Positions 52,294-61,644 are shown, numbered from the stretch's first letter. The stretch is 64,000 nucleotides of DNA from Exiguobacterium aurantiacum (GCF_024362205.1 NZ_CP101462.1:1020501-1084500), one strand, 5' to 3'. Notes: generated by a model from the sequence alone, not told the origin. Numbers and translations are program-made.

Positions 52294-54459
52294 ATGCATC
52301 ACACACCAGAGCAGCAAACGACGTCACATGTGACGATTGAACGGGCTTCTTTGCTCTCGTTCGAGACGATTCGACTGGAAGTCATCGCCGAATATGAATC
52401 CGTTCCGGTACACATCGAACAGAACGGTCGACCGGTCGACTACGTGGTGCTCAATGAATGGACGACAGAGACCGGAACGATCGAGCGAGATATCCGATTG
52501 GCGCGACCGGTCAAGTTGGAAGCAGTATATACCGTTTTTCACCCTGGTCATAAGACGATTGTCGTCGTGCCCCGTGAGATTGTGCATACGGATGAGTTCG
52601 AACGCCGTTACGCCTATGATGGACCGCTCGGCCTCGCTTTTTCTGAGCATTCGATTGAGGCATTCGTCTGGTCGCCTGTCGCCTTCTCGATTTGGCTCGT
52701 CATCCACGATTCGACGACGCATCGCGAAATCGAGCGGTTCCGCATGTCGCGAGAAGGCCGCGGCGTCTGGCATGCCGACGTGCCTCGGTTTTACGAAGGG
52801 CATTATTATCGACTGTACGTCAAGACGCCGGTCGAAACGAACGAGGTCGTCGATCCTTACGCGAAAGCCGTCAGCCTGAATGGCGAATTTGGCGTATTGA
52901 TCGATGTCGAGGCGCACGTTGCCGCGCACGTCGCGCCAACGGAACGCCCGCCGCTTCGGAAAGCGACCGATGCGGTCATTTATGAACTGAACATCCGGGA
53001 CTTCACGAGCCACCCATCCTCGATGAGTCAGATGCGAGGCTTGTATGGTAGCATCGTCGAGACCGGGTTGAAAACGAGGGCCGAGAATAGTGCCGGCTTC
53101 GACTATTTGAAAGAACTCGGGGTCACCCATCTGCAACTGTTACCGGTCCATGATTTCGGCAGTGTCGATGAAGCGACCCGGATGCCCTACAATTGGGGAT
53201 ACGACCCGATTCATTGGTTCGGACTAGAGGGAAGTTACGCCTCGGATCCAGACGAGCCGTTGTCGAGAATTCTGGAATATGCCCATATGGTCGATGAACT
53301 GCATCATCACGGCATGCGGGTCGTCGTTGATGTCGTCATGAACCATATCTTCATCCGTGAGCAATCGTCGCTCGAGGCACTCGTCCCATATTATTACTTC
53401 CGCTACGAACATGACGGGACGGTCGCGAACGGCACCGGGGTTGGGAATGACACGGCTTCGGAACGGTATATGATGCGGCGGATGATCGTTGATTGTGTGA
53501 CGTTCTTTGCCGAAACATATCATGTTGACGGCTTTCGTTTCGATTTGATGGGCATCCATGACGTCGAGACGATGAATCAAGTCCGGGCTTCGCTCGATAA
53601 GATCGATCGTTCGATTTTGATTTATGGGGAAGGGTGGGATTTGGCGACACCGCTCAGTCCATCGCTGAAAGCCTCGTCGCATAACGCCGCCTTCATGCCC
53701 CGAATCGGTCACTTCAATGACATGATGCGGGACGCGTTAAAAGGATCGACGTTTAATGACCGCGAGCGCGGTTTTGTCTCCGGTAACGAATGGCGGGAAT
53801 GGGAGCTTCGAGAGTGCATCACGGGAGCGGTTCAAATTCCGAACGTCACCGTCGGACGGTTTCCGAGCCCGCAATACACGATCAATTATGTCGAGGCGCA
53901 TGACAATTACACGACGTACGATAAATTACTGTTATCGTGTGAAGACATGGACGAGGCGGCGCGGTTACGAATGCAACGGTTCGCCACGGCCATCGTCATC
54001 ACGTCGCAAGGTGTCCCGTTCCTCCATGCCGGCCAAGAGTTCGGTCGGACGAAACAAGGTGTCGAGAACAGTTACAACGCACCGGACCGAATCAATCATT
54101 TCGATTGGGATTTACGGGACGAGCGACAGCATGAAGTCGAATTCGTGAAGACGTTGCTGAAATTGCGACGCCGACACACGTGCTTCCGCTACGATACCCG
54201 ACAGAAAGTCGTGGAACAATTCAAGTTCCTTCCGTCACCCCCAGGCGTGATCGCCTATGAGTTGACCGCAAGCCATTCTTATGACGCCTGGCAACGCGTC
54301 CGCGTCTATTTGAATGGAACGTTCGGTGACGTGACGTTTCACGCCGAAGGGGACTGGAACGTCTATGTCCAGGGGGAAACGGCGAGCCTTGTCCCGATCG
54401 AACGAAATCCGAGCGAGATTCAAGTCGAGTCGTTGTCAATGACGATTATCGCGTGTTAA
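52294..54459 (+). CDS. amyX: Type I pullulanase
   Basis: A 721-residue debranching enzyme of glycoside hydrolase family 13. N-terminal carbohydrate-binding-like domains (to about 225) precede the barrel. YNWGYDP is the pullulanase signature. The nucleophile is D417 in DGFRFDLMG, the acid/base E446 in IYGEGWD, and the transition-state Asp lies in VEAHDNYTTYDK. It cleaves alpha-1,6 links in pullulan and glycogen. No signal peptide is present, so it is cytosolic and likely works on imported dextrins or glycogen. GGAGAGGATGG precedes ATG 52294. Confidence 0.94.
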   Translation: MHHTPEQQTTSHVTIERASLLSFETIRLEVIAEYESVPVHIEQNGRPVDYVVLNEWTTETGTIERDIRLARPVKLEAVYTVFHPGHKTIVVVPREIVHTDEFERRYAYDGPLGLAFSEHSIEAFVWSPVAFSIWLVIHDSTTHREIERFRMSREGRGVWHADVPRFYEGHYYRLYVKTPVETNEVVDPYAKAVSLNGEFGVLIDVEAHVAAHVAPTERPPLRKATDAVIYELNIRDFTSHPSSMSQMRGLYGSIVETGLKTRAENSAGFDYLKELGVTHLQLLPVHDFGSVDEATRMPYNWGYDPIHWFGLEGSYASDPDEPLSRILEYAHMVDELHHHGMRVVVDVVMNHIFIREQSSLEALVPYYYFRYEHDGTVANGTGVGNDTASERYMMRRMIVDCVTFFAETYHVDGFRFDLMGIHDVETMNQVRASLDKIDRSILIYGEGWDLATPLSPSLKASSHNAAFMPRIGHFNDMMRDALKGSTFNDRERGFVSGNEWREWELRECITGAVQIPNVTVGRFPSPQYTINYVEAHDNYTTYDKLLLSCEDMDEAARLRMQRFATAIVITSQGVPFLHAGQEFGRTKQGVENSYNAPDRINHFDWDLRDERQHEVEFVKTLLKLRRRHTCFRYDTRQKVVEQFKFLPSPPGVIAYELTASHSYDAWQRVRVYLNGTFGDVTFHAEGDWNVYVQGETASLVPIERNPSEIQVESLSMTIIAC

Positions 54460-54503
54460 TATGGTGATTGTATCTTTGTAATTCTTAATGAGATTTGAGC
54501 GTG

Positions 54504-55304
54504 ATGAATATGTATTCAGATATAATCGGTGCGCTCGGTGAAGAGTGGACGGTGGCTTCCGCGGGCGGGATTACAGGCGAAGCGTACGTAGCGACGACGC
54601 GCCAACAAAAAATCTTTGTCAAACGGAACTCGTCCCCGTTTCTAGCCATTCTTTCCGCCGAAGGCATCGTCCCCAAATTGCTGTGGACGAAGCGGATGTT
54701 CAACGGCGATGTCCTCAGTGCCCAACAGTTCATCGAAGGTCGTGAGCTATCGCCAACCGATATGAAACGGTCTGATGTGGCGGCACAGCTTGGGAAGATT
54801 CATCATTCGAAAGAGCTATTATTCATGCTGCAGCAGTTGAATCATACTCCGGTCACGTCGACGTTGTTGCTTCGGCAATGTGCCGCCTATGAGCAAGACG
54901 AGGCGGACGTGACGATTGATGAAGCGGTCGATTGGTTGACCGTCCATCAACCGGTCGATGACGAACGTGAACTTGTCGTCTGCCATTCGGATCTCAACCA
55001 TAACAATTGGATCGAGGACGGGACGGGTCTGTTGTATTTGACCGACTGGGATGATGCCATCATCGCCGACCGTGCCTTTGATTTGGCGATGGTCGTCTAC
55101 AGTTACGTCGATGAGGCGGACTGGGAGACGTGGTTCAGCCATTACGGCATCCGTTACACGTCCGAGCTCCATTACCGGATGCACTGGTATGCGATCGCCC
55201 AGACGGTTCTCACGTTGTACGGGGAACAGAACGGCATCGCCCGAGCAGAAGGATTGACCGTGCTCCGGGAACTGCTCGATGAAGCAGAGGAACGGACACA
55301 ATGA
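54504..55304 (+). CDS. ytmP: Aminoglycoside phosphotransferase-like kinase YtmP
   Basis: A 266-residue protein of the APH/choline kinase fold. VCHSDLNHNNWIED is the catalytic loop (HxDxxxxN) and YLTDWDDAIIADRAFDLA the metal-binding DxD segment. The N-terminal lysine in KIFVKRNSSPFLA should contact ATP. YtmP lies between amyX and trmB in B. subtilis, as here. The substrate is unknown. Possible starts are TTG 54495, ATG 54504 and ATG 54510; no ribosome site is strong. Confidence 0.83.
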   Translation: MNMYSDIIGALGEEWTVASAGGITGEAYVATTRQQKIFVKRNSSPFLAILSAEGIVPKLLWTKRMFNGDVLSAQQFIEGRELSPTDMKRSDVAAQLGKIHHSKELLFMLQQLNHTPVTSTLLLRQCAAYEQDEADVTIDEAVDWLTVHQPVDDERELVVCHSDLNHNNWIEDGTGLLYLTDWDDAIIADRAFDLAMVVYSYVDEADWETWFSHYGIRYTSELHYRMHWYAIAQTVLTLYGEQNGIARAEGLTVLRELLDEAEERTQ

Positions 55305-55305
55305 A

Positions 55306-55341
55306 GAAAGGGATGGATCACGAGTGTGAGCCATCCCTTTC
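55306..55341. terminator. Hairpin between ytmP and the CydS-like gene
   Basis: GAAAGGGATGG and CCATCCCTTTC pair perfectly, extended by TCAC/GTGA around a small loop. T runs are short on both sides. Confidence 0.65.
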
Positions 55342-55349
55342 CATATGCA

Positions 55350-55460
55350 TTAGACATCATCAGGTTTCATGAAATACGCCCAAACGAACGTCGCGATGAC
55401 GGCGCCAAAGAACGTGAGCGGGGCCGCATAAAAGATTAAAAATTGATCCAACGTGCTCAT
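55350..55460 (-). CDS. 36-residue single-span membrane protein, CydS-like
   Basis: The frame starts ATG 55460 eight bases after a perfect AAGGAGG and ends TAA at 55350. The product MSTLDQFLIFYAAPLTFFGA continues into one membrane span, ending FMKPDDV. The FLIFYAAP opening and a short acidic end resemble the CydS small subunit of Bacillus cytochrome bd oxidase. cydA/cydB are not in the window, so the assignment is tentative, but the ribosome site and composition make the gene itself likely. Confidence 0.68.
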   Translation of the reverse strand: MSTLDQFLIFYAAPLTFFGAVIATFVWAYFMKPDDV

Positions 55461-55595
55461 CGATATAACCTCCTTGTGAAGGATGATTCATGTTCATTAA
55501 ACAATGATTTCGTGTATAATCGCAAGGGGACTGCTCGCGCGAAGCGGCTAGTCAGCTGAAACTTGAACATTTCTTGAACGAAAGGTAGGAAAAAT

Positions 55596-56243
55596 ATGCG
55601 TTTACGTCACAAACCTTGGGCCAAAGAATATATGGAAGCTCAAGAACATGTCTTTATCACTCATCCCGAAACGTTAAAAGGGAATTGGAAAGCAGAATTT
55701 AAGAACGACAATCCGCTCTTTATCGAGGTCGGATCGGGGAAAGGGCAATTCGTTTTGGGGATGGCCCAACAGTTCCCGGACGTCAATTTCATCGCCATCG
55801 AGTTATTCGAGAGCGTCGCCGTGTCAATCGTGCAAAAGCTCGTGGAGACGCCGATGTCAAACGTCCGTGTGTTGACCGTTGACGCTAAGCAGCTCGTCGA
55901 CTACTTCGAGGCCGGTGAAGTCGACCGCGTCTATTTGAACTTCTCAGATCCATGGCCGAAAACACGGCATGCGAAACGTCGATTGACGTATAAAACGTTC
56001 CTCGCCACGTATGAGGCTGTTTTACCTCGCGGCGGTGAAATTCACTTCAAGACGGATAACCGCGGTCTATTTGAATATTCACTCGAAAGCATGAGCCAAT
56101 ACGGTATGTACTTCACAGATATTTCACTTGATCTTCACGTGAATGAACCGGCTGACAACGTCCGAACCGAGTATGAAGAGCGCTTCAGCGCGTTGGGCCA
56201 ACCGATTTATCGGATGGAGGCCGCCTTCCGCCCGAAAATTTGA
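55596..56243 (+). CDS. trmB: tRNA (guanine-N7)-methyltransferase
   Basis: A 215-residue SAM-dependent methyltransferase that makes m7G46 in the variable loop of tRNA. FIEVGSGKGQFVLGMA is the SAM loop (about 45-60), FIAIELF the next contact, and LNFSDPWPKTRHAKRRL is the diagnostic TrmB motif with its catalytic acid. A TATAAT at 55516-55521 could be the -10. GAAAGGTAGG precedes ATG 55596. In B. subtilis it is ytmQ, next to ytmP. Confidence 0.94.
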   Translation: MRLRHKPWAKEYMEAQEHVFITHPETLKGNWKAEFKNDNPLFIEVGSGKGQFVLGMAQQFPDVNFIAIELFESVAVSIVQKLVETPMSNVRVLTVDAKQLVDYFEAGEVDRVYLNFSDPWPKTRHAKRRLTYKTFLATYEAVLPRGGEIHFKTDNRGLFEYSLESMSQYGMYFTDISLDLHVNEPADNVRTEYEERFSALGQPIYRMEAAFRPKI

Positions 56244-56342
56244 CACGCTTTTTTCTTATTTTAATAGCATTTTCTTCACACTTTTTTCTTTCTTCTTGGT
56301 ACAATAGGAATGACGCTAAACTGGAATTAGAGAAGGGGGAAC

Positions 56343-56858
56343 ATGGGGATGTTGAAAAAAGCATGGGCAAGCCTGCTTGCACTAATCTTCATTCTAACAA
56401 TCGCACCACTTAATACCTCGGCAAACGAGGCGTTCTTGGACGCCCTTGAAGAGGATTTGAAAGCCACGCACTACGACTACAAAGAAGGAACGGCTGAAAT
56501 CGTAAAACAAGAGACGCTCCGTCACTCGAATGGCAATGAAGTCATCGCGGCGGTCGTCGAATTGGACACGGTCCGTGACGGCATCTTCATCACACGTAAG
56601 ACTGAGTTCCATTATTACGATGCGACGGACAACAAGATTCTTGCAACTGCCGATCTCGTAGAAGTCGAAGGCGCGACTGAATTCTCGGATGCGAACATCG
56701 ACATGCTCGGTCAAAAGGTCGTCTATTGGTTGCCTGTGTTGATTTTGCTCTTGTTGATCGCAGTTCCGGTCGTGATTTTGTTTGTCGTCGTTCCACGCTT
56801 TTACTCGACGACTGAGTACATGAACCCGATTTACGAGAAAAACGATAACCCACGTTAA
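56343..56858 (+). CDS. Secreted or membrane protein with C-terminal span, unknown function
   Basis: A 171-residue protein. Residues 1-27 are a signal peptide (cleavage likely near TSANEA). A charged, strand-rich domain follows to about residue 125, then a single strongly hydrophobic span (VLILLLLIAVPVVILFVVV, about 131-150) and a short inner tail. It would sit in the membrane with its domain outside. I recognise no family. The ribosome site AAGGGGGAA is G-rich like that at 20530. Tandem ATGs at 56343 and 56349 are possible starts. Confidence 0.78.
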   Translation: MGMLKKAWASLLALIFILTIAPLNTSANEAFLDALEEDLKATHYDYKEGTAEIVKQETLRHSNGNEVIAAVVELDTVRDGIFITRKTEFHYYDATDNKILATADLVEVEGATEFSDANIDMLGQKVVYWLPVLILLLLIAVPVVILFVVVPRFYSTTEYMNPIYEKNDNPR

Positions 56859-56884
56859 AAAAAGAGCCGCGAGGCTCTTTTTTC
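56857..56884. terminator. Bidirectional terminator before dhaM
   Basis: AAAAAAGAGCC and GGCTCTTTTTT pair perfectly around GCGA between convergent genes. Confidence 0.9.
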
Positions 56885-57251
56885 ATGCCATTTTTAGTTG
56901 TTCCACGATTTGAGCGACGTCCATCCCGTTACCGGATGAGACGGAAGCGACGAAGGCGCTCTCGACGATTGGTCCGTCATAGAACTGAATCGTTTTATCA
57001 CCTTCATACATATCGACGGCAAGTTCGGCATTCATCGTGGCCGAACCAATATCGGATAAGATGAGCGCTTCTTTGTCGACGGCCTCGATGGCCTCGAGGA
57101 TACGGGTCACATCGGTCCCGATGCTGCCGTCCTCAAGTCCACTCGCCAAGTGAATCGGAACGGCCGGGGCCATCTCTTTCATCAAGTCTTGGATCCCTTC
57201 GGCGATTTTGGCGCTATGGGATACGATGATGAGCTCTACGATGTCACTCAA
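56883..57251 (-). CDS. dhaM: Dihydroxyacetone kinase phosphotransfer subunit DhaM
   Basis: A 122-residue EIIA-mannose-type protein. The phosphohistidine is H9 in LIIVSHSAKIAEG. It takes phosphate from HPr of the PTS and passes it to the ADP bound in DhaL. It has only the EIIA-like domain, as usual in Gram-positive bacteria, without the HPr and EI-like domains found in E. coli DhaM. It overlaps dhaL by 8 bases and is the last gene of dhaKLM. Confidence 0.93.
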   Translation of the reverse strand: MSDIVELIIVSHSAKIAEGIQDLMKEMAPAVPIHLASGLEDGSIGTDVTRILEAIEAVDKEALILSDIGSATMNAELAVDMYEGDKTIQFYDGPIVESAFVASVSSGNGMDVAQIVEQLKMA

Positions 57252-57834
57252 CCTCCTTCATAATCGCTTTCAACACGATGGAACTCGAGAGTGCGCCAGG
57301 GTCGACCGTACCGCGTGAGTTTTCACCGAAATAAGATGCCCGGCCTTTCGTGGCAATCATATCTTCGGTCTCGCCGACGAGGCGGTCGAGTTTGGCATCA
57401 AAATCGTCAGCCTCGCTCAAGTCAGACAAGAACGGTTCCCACACATCGACCATTGTCTTCTGGCCAACCTCTGACTTCCCGCGCGCCTTGATCGCTGTCG
57501 ACGCCTCAAGAAGCGCTTCTTTGACGAGCTTGAAATCGGCCTCGGTTGCGTCACCGAACTTAGGTGCTGCCTTGACGAATGCCGACCCGTATAACGGACC
57601 GGCTGCGCCGCCGACTTTGGACATGAGCGTCATCCCGACTTTCCTGCTCAAGTCGCCAAGGCTGGCATAGTCGTCATCGAGTACGGCTACGACCGCTTCA
57701 AAGCCGCGTGACATATTGATGCCGTGGTCTCCGTCGCCGATGGCGCGGTCGAGGTCGGTCAGTGTATCCTTGTTCGCCTCAATCTCGGATTGGGCGTGTC
57801 GTAATGCTTGCTTGAACCCATCAATCGTCAACAT
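57244..57834 (-). CDS. dhaL: Dihydroxyacetone kinase subunit DhaL
   Basis: A 196-residue helical subunit that holds ADP as a cofactor. The metal/ADP-binding motif LDRAIGDGDHGINMSRGF (about 28-45) has the two aspartates and His expected. GGAAGPLYGSAF and TMVDVWEPF follow as in the family, and NSRGTVDPGA ends it. It lies between dhaK and dhaM on one transcript. Confidence 0.95.
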   Translation of the reverse strand: MLTIDGFKQALRHAQSEIEANKDTLTDLDRAIGDGDHGINMSRGFEAVVAVLDDDYASLGDLSRKVGMTLMSKVGGAAGPLYGSAFVKAAPKFGDATEADFKLVKEALLEASTAIKARGKSEVGQKTMVDVWEPFLSDLSEADDFDAKLDRLVGETEDMIATKGRASYFGENSRGTVDPGALSSSIVLKAIMKEVE

Positions 57835-57858
57835 TGCATAAACACCTCATTCATTGGA

Positions 57859-58836
57859 TTAGAGTTTGAAACCGAGTGCCGCCGACGGTGCATCAAGATA
57901 GCCCGTCATTTCCTCGTCGAGCGGCAAGAGAGTGATCGAGAATCCGTGCATCTCGAGGGACGTCATATAGTTGCCGACGTATTTCCGTTTCAACGTGTAG
58001 CCGGCATCCTCTAATTTTTTCGCGACGAAGTGATACGTCACGTACAATTCAGACAATGGCGTACCGCCCATACCGTTGACCATAACAGCAACTTCGCCAG
58101 GACTCACTTCTTTTTTCAAGTGGTCGAGCAGGTCATCCACGATGGCATCGACGTTCGTCGTCGGCTTCCGTTCGACGCCGCGCTCCCCGTGAATCCCGAT
58201 GCCGATTTCCATCTCTTCTTCATTCAAATCAAAACCTGGCTTGCCGCTCACCGGCATGTAACAAGGTTCGACAGCCATCCCCATCGAGCGAACGTTAGTG
58301 GCAACTTTCTCCGCAAGCGCTTTCACTTCGGAGAGTGATTTCCCGCTCGCTGCGGCCGCGCCGGCGATCTTATGCACGAACACGGTGCCGGCAACCCCGC
58401 GGCGGTCTTCCTTGTTCGAGATGGCTACATCGTCCGCGACGACGACGTGGTCGACTTTAATTCCTTCGGCGTCCGCAAGTTCGGCGGCGAGCTCGAAGTT
58501 CATGACGTCACCTGCATAGTTTTTGACGACGAGTAATACCCCGTTTCCTCCATCGGCCGCTTTGATGCCTTCGAGCACCATGTCCGGGGTCGGGGACGTG
58601 AACACTTCACCACATACAGCGGCATCGAGCATCCCGTCACCTACATAACCGGCGTGGGCCGGTTCATGACCGCTGCCTCCACCCGAGACGAGTCCGACTT
58701 TTCCGGACTTGGCCCCGTCAGCACGACAGATGACGTTGAATCCTTCCACACGACCGTACAGTTCAGGATGGGCATGGACCATTCCTTCGACCATTTGTGA
58801 CACGAGCTCGTTTGCTTCACCGATCAGTTTCTTCAC
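57859..58836 (-). CDS. dhaK: Dihydroxyacetone kinase subunit DhaK
   Basis: A 325-residue subunit that binds dihydroxyacetone covalently through a histidine. GLVSGGGSGHEPAHAGYVG holds the conserved GSGHEP segment, and the substrate histidine lies about 170 residues further on, in the IGIHGERGVER segment. With DhaL and DhaM it makes dihydroxyacetone phosphate from PEP. The start is GTG 58836 behind AAAAAGGAGTG. No DhaS/DhaR regulator is adjacent. Confidence 0.95.
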   Translation of the reverse strand: MKKLIGEANELVSQMVEGMVHAHPELYGRVEGFNVICRADGAKSGKVGLVSGGGSGHEPAHAGYVGDGMLDAAVCGEVFTSPTPDMVLEGIKAADGGNGVLLVVKNYAGDVMNFELAAELADAEGIKVDHVVVADDVAISNKEDRRGVAGTVFVHKIAGAAAASGKSLSEVKALAEKVATNVRSMGMAVEPCYMPVSGKPGFDLNEEEMEIGIGIHGERGVERKPTTNVDAIVDDLLDHLKKEVSPGEVAVMVNGMGGTPLSELYVTYHFVAKKLEDAGYTLKRKYVGNYMTSLEMHGFSITLLPLDEEMTGYLDAPSAALGFKL

Positions 58837-58904
58837 GTGGGATCACTCCTTTTTGAGTTTGAAAAGTACCATATTCAATTTTCCACTCTTTCGCCCAGAT
58901 TAAA

Positions 58905-58936
58905 CAAAAAAAGTCGGCGAATGTCATCGCCGACTC
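58905..58936 (-). terminator. Terminator of the PepSY gene
   Basis: On the minus strand AGTCGGCGA and TCGCCGACT pair perfectly around TGACAT, followed by seven Ts. It separates the PepSY gene from dhaK. Confidence 0.88.
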
Positions 58937-58940
58937 CATA

Positions 58941-59243
58941 TCATGCATATTCAAGTAAAGCGCCAGTCTCTGAATCGACTGTGAATTGGTACGTCTTCTC
59001 TTCGTCGTTCTCGAGAACCGAGATGCCGCCCTTGAAGACGTCATACTCACGTCCGTCATACGTGTAAATCTCAGGTGATGCCGAGATCCATGCGCCTTGA
59101 ACGTGACCTTTGGCTGAGAATGCCCGTTTCGTGTACTCGAGCGCGTCCTCAGCCGATAAGCTTCGTTCATCTAACACTTTTTTCGTCATAAGTGCGGCCG
59201 CGATGGCAACCCCGATTCCAACTAACCAATACCTTTTCTTCAT
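58941..59243 (-). CDS. Small secreted or anchored PepSY-domain protein
   Basis: A 100-residue protein. A hydrophobic N-terminal segment (about 5-22) directs it to the membrane. The rest fits a single PepSY domain: LSAEDALEYTKRAFS, then YQFTVDSETGALLEY at the end. PepSY domains often inhibit or chaperone secreted peptidases. GGGGAGG precedes ATG 59243. It is divergent from the ytoP peptidase, which is cytosolic, so a direct link is doubtful. Confidence 0.8.
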   Translation of the reverse strand: MKKRYWLVGIGVAIAAALMTKKVLDERSLSAEDALEYTKRAFSAKGHVQGAWISASPEIYTYDGREYDVFKGGISVLENDEEKTYQFTVDSETGALLEYA

Positions 59244-59379
59244 ATGACTACCTCCCCTTGAACTATGGCTATCATGTACATCGTACCAAAACCTGTACCC
59301 CATTGGAACGAAAACCATTCGCATCTGCCGAAAAGTTCTGTATATAATGAAACAAGAATGGTTGAAGGGATGGATGGAA

Positions 59380-60453
59380 ATGGAACAAAAAACGAGAGAC
59401 TTATTCAAGACGTTGACAGAACTTCCGGGCGCACCAGGATTCGAATCAGAGGTTCGTCAGTTTGTTCGTGACCGAATCACACCTCATGTTGATGAAGTCA
59501 TGACGGATGGCATCGGCTCAATCTTCGGGAAACGGGTCGGGGACGAAGCGGGCCCACGCATCATGGTCGCTGGACATATGGACGAAGTCGCGTTCATGGT
59601 CACCCGAATCACAGAAAACGGGATGCTATACATACAGCCACTCGGTGGATGGTGGAGCCAAGTGCTCATGGCGCAACGATTTGATATCGTGACGAACGAT
59701 GGATTGATTCCGGGCGTCGTCGCATCGACACCTCCGCACCTGCTCGGACCGGACGCAATGAGTAAACCGATGGACATGAAACAGATGTTTATCGACATCG
59801 GCGCCGATACGAAAGAAGAAGCCGAGTCATGGGGCGTCCGTCCGGGTCTTCCGGCTGTGCCGACAAGCGACTTCACGCCGCTCAAACATCCGAAAAAGAT
59901 TATGGCTAAGGCTTGGGACAACCGCTACGGCGTTGGGCTCGCCGTCGAATTGCTCGAAGAGACGACAAAAGCCGATCATCCGAACATCTTGTTCTCGGGT
60001 GCGACTGTCCAAGAAGAAGTCGGACTCCGTGGAGCGCAAACGGCAGCCGAAATGATTCGTCCGGACGTCGCGCTCGTTCTCGACGCGTCACCGGCCAACG
60101 ATGCGTCTGGCAATAAGACGGAGTTCGGCCAACTCGGGGAAGGGGCGCTCATCCGAATCCTTGACCGGGTCATGGTTATGTCTCCAGAGATGCGTGACTT
60201 CTTACTAGACACGGCATCTGACGAAAACATCAAAACGCAGTACTTCGTCTCGCCAGGTGGAACGGACGCAGGCCGCATCCACATGAGCGGGGAAGGGGTC
60301 CCGACGGCCGTGATCGGTGTCGCGGCGCGTTACATCCATACACACGCCTCGATTCTGCATACGGACGACTATGATGCGGCGAAAGCGCTACTCAAAGCGC
60401 TTGTCAAACGACTCGATCGTTCGACGATGGAGACGCTTCGAGCTTCACGCTAA
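59380..60453 (+). CDS. ytoP: M42 family aminopeptidase YtoP
   Basis: A 357-residue dimetal aminopeptidase of the glutamyl/cellulase-like M42 family. VAGHMDEVAF holds the first metal His, AWDNRYG the bridging Asp, VQEEVGLRGA the catalytic Glu, VLDASPAND the next metal Asp and IHTHASILH the last His. AAGGGA lies 9 bases before ATG 59380. An upstream in-frame ATG at 59347 overlaps a TATAAT (59343-59348) and cannot be the start if that is the promoter. It is followed by a clear terminator. Confidence 0.9.
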   Translation: MEQKTRDLFKTLTELPGAPGFESEVRQFVRDRITPHVDEVMTDGIGSIFGKRVGDEAGPRIMVAGHMDEVAFMVTRITENGMLYIQPLGGWWSQVLMAQRFDIVTNDGLIPGVVASTPPHLLGPDAMSKPMDMKQMFIDIGADTKEEAESWGVRPGLPAVPTSDFTPLKHPKKIMAKAWDNRYGVGLAVELLEETTKADHPNILFSGATVQEEVGLRGAQTAAEMIRPDVALVLDASPANDASGNKTEFGQLGEGALIRILDRVMVMSPEMRDFLLDTASDENIKTQYFVSPGGTDAGRIHMSGEGVPTAVIGVAARYIHTHASILHTDDYDAAKALLKALVKRLDRSTMETLRASR

Positions 60454-60463
60454 AGGTAGAGAG

Positions 60464-60490
60464 AACGTCACTCGTGTAGTGGCGTTTTTT
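60464..60490 (+). terminator. Terminator of ytoP
   Basis: AACGTCACT and AGTGGCGTT pair with one wobble around CGTGT, followed by TTTT. Confidence 0.82.
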
Positions 60491-60578
60491 ATATTGAAAT
60501 TTCCCGAGAAACGCTTATACTGATAAAAGTGTGAAGACAGAAACTTTACGACTGACAAGACAGGAAAGAGGGATTTCC

Positions 60579-61595
60579 ATGTTTAAGAAAAAAGGGATCA
60601 CGCTCAGTCCGTCGCTTTATTTTGTGACGGCACTCAGTTATATGGCACTCGGCTTATTCAGTACGCTCATCATCGGCTTGATCATGAAGACGGCGGGTGG
60701 GCAATTGCTCGAGACGAGTCTGTCCGGTTTCGGGTCGGCGCTCATCGAGATTGGTGATGTGGCGATCAGTTTGACTGGACCGGCGATCGGGATTGCCATC
60801 GCCTATGCGCTCCAAGCGCCGCCGCTCATCTTGTTCTCGGCGCTCGTCGTCGGAGCGTTCGGCTATGAGTTCGGGCCAGCCGGCAGTTATGTGGCGACGT
60901 TGCTCGCTGTCGAGGTTTCCAAACTCGTCTCGAAATCGACGAAACTTGATATTTTGGTCACACCGTTCACGACCATTGGCGTCGGTTATTTGGCTGCAAC
61001 CTATATCGGTAAGTATGTCGGCTTGTTCATGACGCAGCTCGGGACGTGGATCGAGTGGGGCACGGAACAACAGCCTTTGTTCATGGGCGTCGTCGTCGCG
61101 ACACTGATGGGACTCGCGCTCACGGCACCGATCTCGAGTGCGGCCATCGCGCTCATGCTCGGCTTGAGCGGCATCGCAGCAGGCGCGGCGACGGTCGGCT
61201 GCGCCGCCCAGATGGTTGGCTTTGCGATCACGAGTTATCGGGACAACGGCATCGGCGGTGCGATCGCCCAAGGGATTGGTACTTCGATGCTTCAAGTCGG
61301 CAATATCGTGAAGAATCCTTGGATCTTGTTGCCGCCGACGGTAGCGGGGGCGGTGCTCGCCCCGATCGCGATTCTGTTGTTTGAGCTCGAAAGCGTCGCG
61401 GCTGGTGCCGGGATGGGGACGAGCGGACTCGTCGGTCCGATCGTCATGCTCGAGACGATGGGCTTCAGTTGGCACATGTTCATCGTTGTGCTCGGCTTTT
61501 TGATTGTCGGTCCGGCAGTGCTCAGTTATGCGGTCTATCAAGTGTTGGTCCGGATGAACCGGATTCGACCGAACGACATGAAAATCGAATATTGA
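60579..61595 (+). CDS. EIIC-like membrane permease (PTS_EIIC_2 family)
   Basis: A 338-residue membrane protein with about nine spans, similar to the stand-alone EIIC-like family PF13303. TLIIGLIMKTAGGQLL, LTGPAIGIAIAYAL, and TAPISSAAIALMLGLSG are typical. These proteins look like PTS permeases but have no IIA or IIB partner beside them and their substrate is unknown. ATG 60579 follows GAAAGAGGG; an in-frame GTG at 60531 lies in the leader. TTGAAA and TATACT (60513-60520 region) may form the promoter. Confidence 0.82.
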   Translation: MFKKKGITLSPSLYFVTALSYMALGLFSTLIIGLIMKTAGGQLLETSLSGFGSALIEIGDVAISLTGPAIGIAIAYALQAPPLILFSALVVGAFGYEFGPAGSYVATLLAVEVSKLVSKSTKLDILVTPFTTIGVGYLAATYIGKYVGLFMTQLGTWIEWGTEQQPLFMGVVVATLMGLALTAPISSAAIALMLGLSGIAAGAATVGCAAQMVGFAITSYRDNGIGGAIAQGIGTSMLQVGNIVKNPWILLPPTVAGAVLAPIAILLFELESVAAGAGMGTSGLVGPIVMLETMGFSWHMFIVVLGFLIVGPAVLSYAVYQVLVRMNRIRPNDMKIEY

Positions 61596-61603
61596 ACATA
61601 CGA

Positions 61604-61640
61604 AAGAGAGCGTCCCGGCATATAAGCGGGACGCTCTCTT
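61604..61640. terminator. Bidirectional terminator
   Basis: AAGAGAGCGTCCCG and CGGGACGCTCTCTT pair perfectly around GCATATAAG between convergent genes. Confidence 0.88.
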
Positions 61641-61644
61641 CAGT

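Noticed and set aside
52324-53136. A 270-codon minus-strand frame opposite the pullulanase gene
   Set aside because: Shadow frame over conserved pullulanase domains, no ribosome site.
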